Of a stretch of DNA of 5,648 bases, positions 1 through 4,701 are shown in pieces. The notes under the pieces were generated by a model, which saw only the letters and a list, made by a program, of their open reading frames with translations, was not told the origin of the DNA and made no database searches. Source of the stretch: Chitinophagaceae bacterium (GTDB lineage Bacteria; Bacteroidota; Bacteroidia; Chitinophagales; Chitinophagaceae). A program made the position numbers and the translations under genes. Numbering within the stretch: the first letter of the stretch is position 1; every line of letters starts with the position of its first letter. Where the stretch lies: assembly GCA_021323155.1 (NCBI GenBank), contig JAJTCI010000169.1:1-5648 (forward strand). Direction: 5' to 3'.

Positions 1-2
1 TG

Positions 3-371
3 CTTTTTAGGGAAGAGTGTTTCCTTATTGTTGGACTAGCGATGACAGTCCATAACAAACTGGGAAAGGGATTTAAGGAAGTTGTATATAAGGATGCCTT
101 AGAGATAGAGTTCAGGAGGAATAACATCCCTTACATCAGGGAAGTAAGGTTTAATATAGTCTACGGTGAAACGATTCTTCGACACAAGTTCTCCGCTGAT
201 TTTCTAGTCTATGATTCTATTATCATTGAAGCAAAAGCAACCTCATCAACCCCGGTTGATGCATTTATACAAACATTGAACTACCTGAAAGCTTCAACGG
301 TGGAACTTGGTATTATCCTGAACTTTGGAATGGATCGATTAGATTTTAAACGAGTGATCTGTACTTATTAA
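3..371 (+). CDS. GxxExxY family protein (PD-(D/E)xK-like), 5' partial
   Basis: This is a GxxExxY-family protein with a PD-(D/E)xK nuclease-like core; its biological role is not established. The frame has an ATG at 42, but it stays open to the left edge, and the codons before 42 read LFREECFLIVGLA. Joined to MTVHNKLGKGFKEVVY this matches the usual family N-terminus (an IG.aMeVHreLG.GF.E.vY pattern), so the ATG at 42 is probably an internal methionine and the true start lies outside the window. Counting from that ATG, the signature GFKEVVY is at residues 10-16, the nuclease-like residues are D53 and E63-A-K65, and the family's QxLxYLK and NFG features are at 77-83 and 94-96. It ends at TAA 369-371. 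G+C is about 38%, well below the neighbours, which suggests transfer. A repeat array begins one or two bases after the stop. Family membership is fairly sure; nuclease activity is inferred from fold motifs only. Confidence 0.85.
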   Translation, partial: LFREECFLIVGLAMTVHNKLGKGFKEVVYKDALEIEFRRNNIPYIREVRFNIVYGETILRHKFSADFLVYDSIIIEAKATSSTPVDAFIQTLNYLKASTVELGIILNFGMDRLDFKRVICTY

Positions 372-372
372 T

Positions 373-466
373 CCTCATTCGCGTTATTCGCATCCCCTCA
401 TTCGCGTCAATTCGTGTTCCCACATTCGCGTCGATTGGCGTCCCTCAATTCGCGTTCATTTGCGAC
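373..466. repeat. Nested direct-repeat array based on ATTCGCGT
   Basis: ATTCGCGT occurs exactly at 377, 400, 424 and 448, a period of 23-24 bp. Each copy is followed 9-10 bp later by a degenerate copy: ATTCGCAT at 386, ATTCGTGT at 410, ATTGGCGT at 434 and ATTTGCGA at 458. The pairs are separated by a C-rich linker of the type TCCC/CCCC. The array therefore holds eight half-units in the same orientation, with start-to-start spacing alternating between 9-10 and 14 bp. It starts just after the stop of the GxxExxY gene and runs about 20 bp into the 3' end of the convergent minus-strand gene, supplying its stop codon and last residues. The spacers are too short and too similar for CRISPR. It could be a protein-binding array, a dispersed repeat family or a remnant of an insertion. 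Confidence 0.85.
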
Positions 467-837
467 TTCCCCCGCCCCTTCTGCCGCTTCTGCATCTCCT
501 TCCTCAGCATCTCCCTGAAATTCTTTTCCAGCGCGAAGACCTTGTTCACCCGTGTATCGTCTTTCAGCACGTCCTTGAATTTAGGCTTATACTTCTTTTT
601 AATATTCACCACAGCTTCTTCAAATGCGATCTCGTCGCTTTTATTAGCCTCGCGGACCTTTTTTATCTCGCCGAAATACTCGTTGTAGACCGGCCAGAAT
701 TTCTGCGCCTCGTCGGAAGTCAGGCTGAGCTCCTTGGTGATATACGCCACCTTGATCGCTTCTACCTTGGGAGGTTGGGCCGAAGCGATAAAACTCGTAC
801 CCATCAGGACAAATAAAAATGGTAAAACTTTTTTCAT
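445..837 (-). CDS. Secreted Spy/CpxP/CnrX-like protein, third gene of the sigma operon
   Basis: A 130-residue exported protein. The ATG at 837 is preferred over one at 870 because it begins directly with a signal peptide (MKK, hydrophobic residues 4-19, likely cleavage after ASA at 20), avoids overlap with the gene before it, and has AGAAGAG just upstream. The mature part is charged and helical. Residues 37-54 carry an LTxxEAQKFWPVYNEY segment, the Bacteroidota counterpart of the LTxxQ motif of Spy/CpxP proteins, followed by lysine- and glutamate-rich helices. Homologues are often called sensors of ECF-type sigma factors because of distant likeness to CnrX. The mature protein has no histidine or cysteine, so the His-based metal site of CnrX is absent. 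It lies 13 bp behind the membrane-protein gene and is probably co-transcribed. Its final residues (QMNAN) and stop are encoded by repeat-array DNA. It may be a periplasmic sensor or a chaperone. Confidence 0.8.
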   Translation of the reverse strand: MKKVLPFLFVLMGTSFIASAQPPKVEAIKVAYITKELSLTSDEAQKFWPVYNEYFGEIKKVREANKSDEIAFEEAVVNIKKKYKPKFKDVLKDDTRVNKVFALEKNFREMLRKEMQKRQKGRGKSQMNAN

Positions 838-850
838 GACTCTTCTAAAT

Positions 851-1579
851 TTAGCTGCCTTTAATATCATCGCCTGTTACAGCAGTTTCTTCCAAATATT
901 CTTCAATCTCTTCGTCGGTCGTAGTTTCCAGTGATTGCATCATGTCCACTTCCTCGATGGTATTCATCGCGTAGCCCGGGGCAGGTGTCTGCTCAAGGTA
1001 AGCGCCGATATCATCAACATTTGTTTCAGACAACTCTTCCGCCACATCCATCTTCATAGCTGAATCATAGCTGATGAGCATTCCATCGTCACCGGCATTC
1101 TTATTCGTAAAAATAAACGCACCAATAACGAGTATACCCGCCGTACATGCCGCCACCGCGTACTGCATCACGCGCCTGGCCTTTCCAAAACTGAAGACCC
1201 GGGCCGATGGCTTATCCAGCTTTAACGGTATCGTCAATTCCAGGCTTTCAAAATAACCTTCGGGCACTTTGTAAACAGGTTCCCGGCTGATATTATTTAA
1301 CAAAGGGGCCAGCATTTCCAGTTCCTGGGCCACGGTCTGCTCCTGGCCGATGCGTTGCATTAAACCGGCCGCAAACCCGTCGAAATACCCTGAGGGCACT
1401 GCAAAAGGAACGGCTTTGGATCCAAAATCCACGTTTTCCGCATGGATCCTGGCCAGGATCAAAGAAGGAAAGGCCTCAAAATAACCCTGTGGCAGCGGGA
1501 AGACATTATCCCTGCTGGTACCGGCTATTAATGGGCTCAGTTCCTTGATTTCCTGTAATATGTTTTCTCTAGTTTCCAT
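851..1579 (-). CDS. Single-pass membrane protein, probable anti-sigma factor
   Basis: I do not recognise a named family for this 242-residue protein. Position and topology suggest an anti-sigma factor. Residues 1-137 should be cytoplasmic, one membrane helix covers about 139-157 and is preceded by KARR (133-136, inside-positive), and a very acidic tail (158-242) would be periplasmic. The cytoplasmic part has three PxGYF[DE] motifs at 28-35, 60-67 and 104-111. The first and third belong to a longer repeat (14-35 and 90-111) sharing 11 of 22 residues, including L.PL, SR, V and P.GYFE. The tail repeats a [DE][DE]IxxYLExT segment near 189-198 and 223-232. The gene sits 35 bp behind the ECF sigma gene and 13 bp before the secreted CnrX-like gene. 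It lacks the zinc HxxxCxxC signature of ZAS anti-sigma factors, so the role rests on context and topology. Confidence 0.75.
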   Translation of the reverse strand: METRENILQEIKELSPLIAGTSRDNVFPLPQGYFEAFPSLILARIHAENVDFGSKAVPFAVPSGYFDGFAAGLMQRIGQEQTVAQELEMLAPLLNNISREPVYKVPEGYFESLELTIPLKLDKPSARVFSFGKARRVMQYAVAACTAGILVIGAFIFTNKNAGDDGMLISYDSAMKMDVAEELSETNVDDIGAYLEQTPAPGYAMNTIEEVDMMQSLETTTDEEIEEYLEETAVTGDDIKGS

Positions 1580-1614
1580 TAACCGGATTTAAGACCAATT
1601 CACAAGGACTTCGT

Positions 1615-2160
1615 TTAATGGTTACGGATAAAGTCCTCTATTTTTTTAACAGCATGATGGTAGCTGGCTTTGAGCGCTCCCTCGCTGGTTTCCAGTACCC
1701 TGCTCATTTCTTCGTAAGGCATTTCATCATAATACCGGAGGGCGAATACAGCGCGTTGCTTTTCAGGCAGTTGCTGGATGGCGAGTTGCAGTTTCCACTC
1801 CAGGCGCTTGGCATCAAAACCTTCTTCCGCTTTGATCTTATTGCTCAGGCCGGCTTCCACTTCGTCAAAGCTCACGGCCGACCGGCGTTTCTGCTGGTCA
1901 AGGAAGGTGAGGCTCTCATTGGTGGCGATCCGGTACAACCAGGTGTACAACTGGCTATCCTCCCGGAAGTTCTGGAGGCCATTCCAGACCTTGATAAATA
2001 CGTTTTGTAATACGTCATTGGCATCATCATGGTCCACCACCATCCTGCGGACATGCCAGTATAGCTTTTCCTGGTATTTCTTGATGATAGCGGTGAACGC
2101 TTTCTCCTTTGTCTCAGGCAGTTTGAATTGTTCCAGTAACTCTTTATCGTCCGGGTGCAT
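1615..2160 (-). CDS. RNA polymerase ECF-type sigma-70 factor
   Basis: This 181-residue protein has the two-domain plan and usual length of an ECF sigma factor. Region 2 spans about residues 22-92, with the core-binding and -10 recognition segment DANDVLQNVFIKVW (46-59) and the helix LYTWLYRIATNESL (71-84). A linker of about 30 residues follows. Region 4 spans about 122-178, with LPEKQRAVFALRYYDEMPYEE (131-151) and a helix-turn-helix from 147 to 175 for -35 recognition. It would direct RNA polymerase to a small regulon and is normally held inactive by a membrane anti-sigma factor. It is the first gene of a minus-strand operon followed by a membrane protein (35 bp gap) and a secreted CnrX-like protein. 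The ATG at 2160 has no clear Shine-Dalgarno sequence, common in this phylum. A G-run tract lies 34-55 bp upstream. Autoregulation is usual for such operons but is not shown here. Confidence 0.95.
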   Translation of the reverse strand: MHPDDKELLEQFKLPETKEKAFTAIIKKYQEKLYWHVRRMVVDHDDANDVLQNVFIKVWNGLQNFREDSQLYTWLYRIATNESLTFLDQQKRRSAVSFDEVEAGLSNKIKAEEGFDAKRLEWKLQLAIQQLPEKQRAVFALRYYDEMPYEEMSRVLETSEGALKASYHHAVKKIEDFIRNH

Positions 2161-2177
2161 GCAAAGCGGTTATTCGG

Positions 2178-2185
2178 TAAAAATA
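2178..2185 (-). promoter_or_regulatory. Possible -7 element for the sigma operon
   Basis: On the minus strand this reads TATTTTTA, one mismatch from the Bacteroidota primary -7 consensus TAnnTTTG, and it lies 17 bp before the sigma start codon. A TTG further upstream is about 24 bp away, slightly longer than the usual spacing, so this is a weak candidate. If the operon is autoregulated, the relevant promoter may have a different, ECF-specific sequence. Confidence 0.25.
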
Positions 2186-2193
2186 AGGATTTA

Positions 2194-2215
2194 CCCCCGC
2201 CCCCACCCCAACCCC
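2194..2215 (-). other. G-quadruplex-type tract upstream of the sigma operon
   Basis: The minus strand here has four uninterrupted G runs of 4, 4, 5 and 5 bases with loops of TT, T and C, fitting the standard quadruplex-forming pattern with four-base runs and very short loops. It ends 33 bp before the sigma start codon and overlaps a CCCCTGAAGGGG element (2212-2223) whose arms CCCCT/AGGGG can pair. The pattern is certain; folding in the cell is not known. It also resembles dispersed C-rich intergenic sequence found in this phylum, so it may be part of a repeat family. Confidence 0.6.
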
Positions 2216-2274
2216 TGAAGGGGAGAATAGCATCTGCCCCGGTGTCAACTCACTCTGGCGGCGACTGCACTCTA

Positions 2275-2298
2275 CCGGTTGGTGTCCTCACCAACCGG
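2275..2298. repeat. Perfect 10-bp inverted repeat (hairpin)
   Basis: The arms are CCGGTTGGTG (2275-2284) and CACCAACCGG (2289-2298), a perfect 10-bp stem with the four-base loop TCCT. No T tract follows on either strand, so it is not a classical terminator. It lies between two copies of the 10-mer GGCGACTGCA (2260-2269 and 2335-2344), which suggests that 2260-2344 is one composite unit. A dispersed palindromic intergenic element or an operator are both possible. Confidence 0.8.
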
Positions 2299-2379
2299 AA
2301 TTACTTTTACGTAACAGTGCTTGTTTTCCCGAAGGGCGACTGCAAACCTGTCCAAAACGTCTTCCCAATTAGAGAGTGA

Positions 2380-2434
2380 CTCCCACCCAACTCCCACCCA
2401 ACTCCCACTCGACTCCCACAAGACTTCCACTGGC
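2380..2434. repeat. 11-bp tandem repeat, five units
   Basis: CTCCCAC begins at 2380, 2391, 2402 and 2413, and a variant CTTCCAC begins at 2424, giving a strict 11-bp period. The first two units are identical (CTCCCACCCAA); later ones diverge after the core. A period near one helical turn puts every core on the same face of DNA, as expected for cooperative protein binding, though slippage would give the same pattern. The unit is not a multiple of three, which argues against coding. Confidence 0.85.
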
Positions 2435-2518
2435 ATCCTCTTCCAACACTTGAAGGAGAATATGACCCAACCCTGTTTAACATAATACAAAAAACAACGC
2501 CCTGCAACCACTTAACCA

Positions 2519-2530
2519 CGGGTTAACCCG
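2519..2530. repeat. 12-bp perfect palindrome
   Basis: CGGGTTAACCCG is its own reverse complement. It lies about 245 bp upstream of the acetyltransferase gene start and about 360 bp upstream of the sigma gene on the other strand. It may be an operator half-site pair or chance; nothing else in the sequence decides. Confidence 0.5.
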
Positions 2531-2696
2531 GGGGCATCCAGCATAGTGGTCATACTATAACTATACGTTCATCCTGGCCGGGCATGAGAATAGGTGATGG
2601 GATATGGACGGGTCCGATTGATCGCAGGCCGGCAATTGGTACCAGGATAAAGATGGGTTTGATCCCACGCAAATCATGGTGAGAGAAAGCTTCAGT

Positions 2697-2732
2697 GCAC
2701 GCCCAACCAGCAAACGTCATAGCACGCCCAAC
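2697..2732. repeat. 11-bp direct repeat, two copies
   Basis: GCACGCCCAAC occurs exactly at 2697-2707 and 2722-2732, start-to-start 25 bp, with unrelated sequence between the copies. It lies 45-80 bp upstream of the acetyltransferase start, so it could be an upstream regulatory site or a small tandem duplication. Confidence 0.6.
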
Positions 2733-2764
2733 AATTTCAGACCTCAAACTTCAGAACCGAAATC

Positions 2765-2772
2765 TAAATTTG
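2765..2772 (+). promoter_or_regulatory. Possible -7 element for the acetyltransferase gene
   Basis: TAAATTTG matches the Bacteroidota primary -7 consensus TAnnTTTG at every fixed position. It ends four bases before the GTG start, so a transcript made from it would begin at or near the start codon and have essentially no leader. No TTG is seen at the usual upstream distance, which weakens the call. Confidence 0.3.
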
Positions 2773-2776
2773 CCTG

Positions 2777-3457
2777 GTGCATCCCCTTCTCGATAACCCC
2801 GTTTACAACGCGCTCGTCTCCGGTGACGCCGCCTTCGCACACGGCAGCGACCGCGCAAAGTATTTTGATGAAGCCGTATCACCTTTTGCAGGCTTTCCTT
2901 CGGACAATGATAATGGCTTCGGGGAGTTGCACCGGTTACTTCCAGCCGGGCGCCGGATTTTGTATGCCAAACCGGAACCCGTTGATGTACCTACGGGATG
3001 GAAACTGAAAGCGCATATTGCCGGATTGCAATTCGTGTTCGAAGATGCAAAATTCGAAGCAACACCAACGATGCAGCCATTACCGTTGAACGATTCCCAT
3101 ATTGAAGAAATGGTGTCGCTGGCTGCGTTGACAAAACCGGGTCCCTTCAACCACCGCACCATCGATTTCGGAAGCTATTACGGGTTTTTCGAAGATGGCC
3201 GGCTTGCGGCGATGACCGGGCAGCGGTTGCATGTCTTCAATTACACGGAAGTGAGCGCCGTTTGTACGCACCCGGATTTCCTGGGTAAAGGCTACGCCAC
3301 AAAACTCCTGGAACACCAACTTGGTATCATCTGCAAAGCAGGAGAGATCCCGTTCCTGCATGTGCGTGAAGACAACAGCCGCGCGATCGCGGTATACGAG
3401 CGCCTGGGCTTCCGCCGGAACAGGCCGATGCATTTTTATTTTTTAGAACGTATTTAG
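2777..3457 (+). CDS. GNAT family N-acetyltransferase (FR47-like)
   Basis: A 226-residue acetyl-CoA-dependent acyltransferase with an unknown acceptor. The GNAT fold is in the C-terminal half: the beta-4/alpha-3 segment VCTHPDFLGKGYATKLL (162-178) contains the pyrophosphate-binding loop LGKGYA (169-174), and NSRAIAVYERLGF (200-212) is the conserved motif-B region. The N-terminal half, beginning MHPLLDNPVYNAL, is typical of an FR47-like subgroup of two-lobed GNATs. The start is GTG at 2777: an in-frame TAA at 2765 rules out an upstream start, and GTG lets the conserved N-terminus be translated. No Shine-Dalgarno sequence is present. Both neighbours are unrelated in function: the sigma operon points the other way and the next plus-strand gene begins 129 bp downstream with its own likely promoter. 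It is probably a single-gene unit acting in the cytoplasm on a small molecule. Confidence 0.9.
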   Translation: MHPLLDNPVYNALVSGDAAFAHGSDRAKYFDEAVSPFAGFPSDNDNGFGELHRLLPAGRRILYAKPEPVDVPTGWKLKAHIAGLQFVFEDAKFEATPTMQPLPLNDSHIEEMVSLAALTKPGPFNHRTIDFGSYYGFFEDGRLAAMTGQRLHVFNYTEVSAVCTHPDFLGKGYATKLLEHQLGIICKAGEIPFLHVREDNSRAIAVYERLGFRRNRPMHFYFLERI

Positions 3458-3512
3458 AGCGCTACAGAACGACACTCGCTGTAAAAAAACGCCAGCGGCA
3501 AATCCTTTCATC

Positions 3513-3526
3513 CATTTTGCAAAATG
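3513..3526. promoter_or_regulatory. 14-bp perfect palindrome upstream of the Spy-like gene
   Basis: CATTTTGCAAAATG is its own reverse complement and ends 60 bp before the start codon at 3587, just upstream of a possible -35/-33 TTG at 3549. The position suits an operator or activator site for the Spy-like gene, but no binding protein can be named. Confidence 0.4.
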
Positions 3527-3548
3527 ACCAGAACCGTCCTGCCGTACC

Positions 3549-3578
3549 TTGACACTGAATTTTTTTGATCACTAAATA
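3549..3578 (+). promoter_or_regulatory. Possible promoter of the Spy-like gene
   Basis: TTGACA at 3549-3554 is followed after 18 bp by TAAATA at 3573-3578, eight bases before the ATG. The upstream element is good, the downstream element is a weak match to both TATAAT and TAnnTTTG, and the leader would be very short. The sequence between 3573 and the ATG is A-rich, as often seen before Bacteroidota start codons. Confidence 0.25.
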
Positions 3579-3586
3579 AAAATGCC

Positions 3587-3970
3587 ATGAAAAAAACATT
3601 GCTCACCGCACTCGTTGTTTGTGCTTCAGTTTGCGGAGCTTTTGCGCAAGACCAGAAAGCCAAAACTTCCACAGATGCAACGGTAGTAAAAGAAGCAGAA
3701 CAAAAATCCCCCGAAGTAAAGGCCCAGGAATGGCAAAAGTTGTTAGAGACGGAATTGAAGTTAACCGATGAACAAAAGACAAAAATAGCCGAGTTAAATA
3801 AAGCGTTCGACGAAAGACAGCAGGGAATGGAAAACAATGCTTCATATACCGAGGAATTCAAAGCTGAAAGAAGAGTAGTGCTGAAAAAAGCACGGGAAGC
3901 GCAAATCATGAAATTGCTGACGGCCGAGCAACAGGCAAAGTATAAGGAGCTGCTGGAAGCGAAAAAATAG
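3587..3970 (+). CDS. Small secreted protein with two LTxxQ motifs (Spy/CpxP-like)
   Basis: A 127-residue exported helical protein. Residues 1-20 form a signal peptide (MKK, hydrophobic 4-19, AFA before a likely cleavage at Q21). After a flexible Thr/Lys/Glu-rich stretch, two LTxxQ motifs stand at LTDEQ (59-63) and LTAEQ (111-115), the paired arrangement of the Spy/CpxP superfamily, whose best-known members are periplasmic ATP-independent chaperones or stress sensors. The mature protein has no histidine or cysteine and is rich in K, E and A. It is shorter than E. coli Spy and CpxP. It is a single-gene unit: a promoter-like region lies upstream and a strong terminator follows at 4011. It is the second secreted LTxxQ-type protein in the window, about 2.7 kb from the one in the sigma operon. 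Chaperone function is inferred; being part of the sigma regulon is speculation. Confidence 0.85.
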   Translation: MKKTLLTALVVCASVCGAFAQDQKAKTSTDATVVKEAEQKSPEVKAQEWQKLLETELKLTDEQKTKIAELNKAFDERQQGMENNASYTEEFKAERRVVLKKAREAQIMKLLTAEQQAKYKELLEAKK

Positions 3971-4010
3971 CAGCTTTCAAAAAAGCTATTGAGGTTTTTC
4001 AACTCATATT

Positions 4011-4037
4011 AAAGCCAGCTAACAGCTGGCTTTTTTT
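4011..4037 (+). terminator. Rho-independent terminator
   Basis: The arms AAAGCCAGCT (4011-4020) and AGCTGGCTTT (4024-4033) form a perfect 10-bp stem with loop AAC, and the T run continues to 4037. It ends the transcript of the Spy-like gene 41 bp after the stop. On the other strand the stem is followed only by TTTAATAT-type sequence after the convergent DUF4112 gene, so it would terminate less well there. A smaller hairpin (AGCTTT/AAAGCT, 3972-3987) directly follows the stop codon. Confidence 0.9.
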
Positions 4038-4047
4038 ATCGTGGCAT

Positions 4048-4506
4048 TTAAAACAAACTACTCACTGCTGTCCAGGCCAGCCATAAACCACCAACAAGGA
4101 TCAGCAAAAGGATAATGACGATAGGCACCACTACTTTCCAGGCACCACCACGATGACGCCCCTCTACAAAATGTTCCTGCATCAGGCGCAGGTTGCGGCT
4201 GTTCGCTTTAAAGGCAAAGTCAAACAGGTCGCCTACAAAAGGAATCGCCCCGATGATCGCGTCGATCAGCACATTCACTACCATGCGGGCCATCACGTAG
4301 CCGCTGGCACCGTTCTTAGCCATCAGGGTGAGTAAATAACAGGAAACTGCGAAAGTGGACACATCGCCTACACCGGGTATCAAACCGATGAGCCCATCAA
4401 GGCCAAAACGGATATTTGTCCCTGGAATGCTGAACTGCTTGTCCATCAATTTGGTGAGCCGGGCTACCTGCTTCATGGCAGCGTTCTGCGGTGTTTCCTT
4501 TTTCAT
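4048..4506 (-). CDS. DUF4112 domain-containing membrane protein
   Basis: A 152-residue protein with the full DUF4112 signature; the function of this family is unknown. After a basic N-terminus it reads LMDKQFSIPGTNIRFGLDGL (20-39), then GLIPGVGD (41-48), a hydrophobic segment (51-62), RMVVNVLIDAIIGAIPFVGD (74-93), and DLFDFAFKANSRN (93-105). The two G[LA]IPxVGD motifs sit in equivalent halves and suggest an internal duplication that brackets membrane-inserted hairpins. A further hydrophobic helix (125-146) forms the C-terminus. The start ATG at 4506 gives the normal family length and has no Shine-Dalgarno sequence. It converges with the Spy-like gene, sharing the 4011-4037 terminator region, and is divergent from the CinA-like gene. 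It is probably an inner-membrane protein. Confidence 0.9.
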   Translation of the reverse strand: MKKETPQNAAMKQVARLTKLMDKQFSIPGTNIRFGLDGLIGLIPGVGDVSTFAVSCYLLTLMAKNGASGYVMARMVVNVLIDAIIGAIPFVGDLFDFAFKANSRNLRLMQEHFVEGRHRGGAWKVVVPIVIILLLILVGGLWLAWTAVSSLF

Positions 4507-4587
4507 GGCTGGAAGACTTGCAAATGGGCTGCCGGATTTTGTTCCACTAACTGCCGAATGGCTATGAAGGGCCCCTCGCCGCCGGGT

Positions 4588-4615
4588 CCTGTAACCTGCA
4601 ACTTGTACCCTGTCC
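4588..4615. repeat. 7-bp repeat array, left of the CinA-like gene
   Basis: Four units in strict 7-bp register start at 4588, 4595, 4602 and 4609: CCTGTAA, CCTGCAA, then the degenerate CTTGTAC and CCTGTCC. A cleaner array of the same unit, in the same orientation, lies at 5223-5257 beyond the CinA-like gene. The heptad is not a multiple of three and lies outside the predicted genes. It is probably a dispersed intergenic repeat type. Confidence 0.75.
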
Positions 4616-4701
4616 GCTTGTAGCGAAATCAGGCTTGCGACTCAATACGGCAAAGATGTTGCAGTCACAGGCAGCTGGTTATAACCTGCCGGCAGACGAC
4701 T

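Larger units (their letters stand above)
2161..2776. other. 616-bp spacer, repeat-rich, no convincing gene
   Basis: This gap separates the divergently transcribed sigma operon and acetyltransferase gene. It holds the possible -7 element, the G-run tract, the hairpin, the 11-bp tandem repeat, the palindrome and the 11-bp direct repeat listed separately. Open frames exist on both strands, for example minus-strand frames of 65-79 codons, but they run through repeats and show no recognisable family. One short plus-strand frame (2584-2682, 32 codons, beginning MRIGDGIWTGPIDRR) is noted without a claim that it is expressed. The stretch may contain dispersed intergenic repeats or a decayed gene. Confidence 0.6.

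Noticed and set aside
42..44. ATG at 42 as start of the GxxExxY gene
   Set aside because: The frame is open to the window edge and the residues before it match the conserved family N-terminus, so the gene is treated as 5' partial.
373..466. CRISPR array
   Set aside because: The repeats are 8 bp with similar 1-6 bp linkers; there are no unique spacers of CRISPR length and no cas genes.
838..870. Upstream ATG at 870 for the CnrX-like gene
   Set aside because: It would overlap the previous gene and place 11 polar residues ahead of a standard signal peptide that begins at the ATG at 837.
1618..2218. Plus-strand frames opposite the sigma factor gene
   Set aside because: They are antisense shadows; the minus strand encodes both conserved sigma domains.
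2272..2519. Two overlapping minus-strand frames of 70-79 codons
   Set aside because: They run through the 11-bp tandem repeat and the hairpin arm, and neither shows a recognisable domain.
2676..3008. 110-codon plus-strand frame overlapping the acetyltransferase start
   Set aside because: It overlaps a well-supported GNAT gene in another frame and has low-complexity Ser/Thr/Pro composition.
3458..3500. Terminator after the acetyltransferase gene
   Set aside because: Only a 5-bp stem with an 11-base loop followed by A residues is visible, with no T tract on the plus strand.
3508..4002. 164-codon minus-strand frame over the Spy-like gene
   Set aside because: It is Ser/Phe/Cys-rich, typical of the complement of Lys/Glu/Ala-rich coding sequence; the plus strand has a signal peptide, LTxxQ motifs and a terminator.
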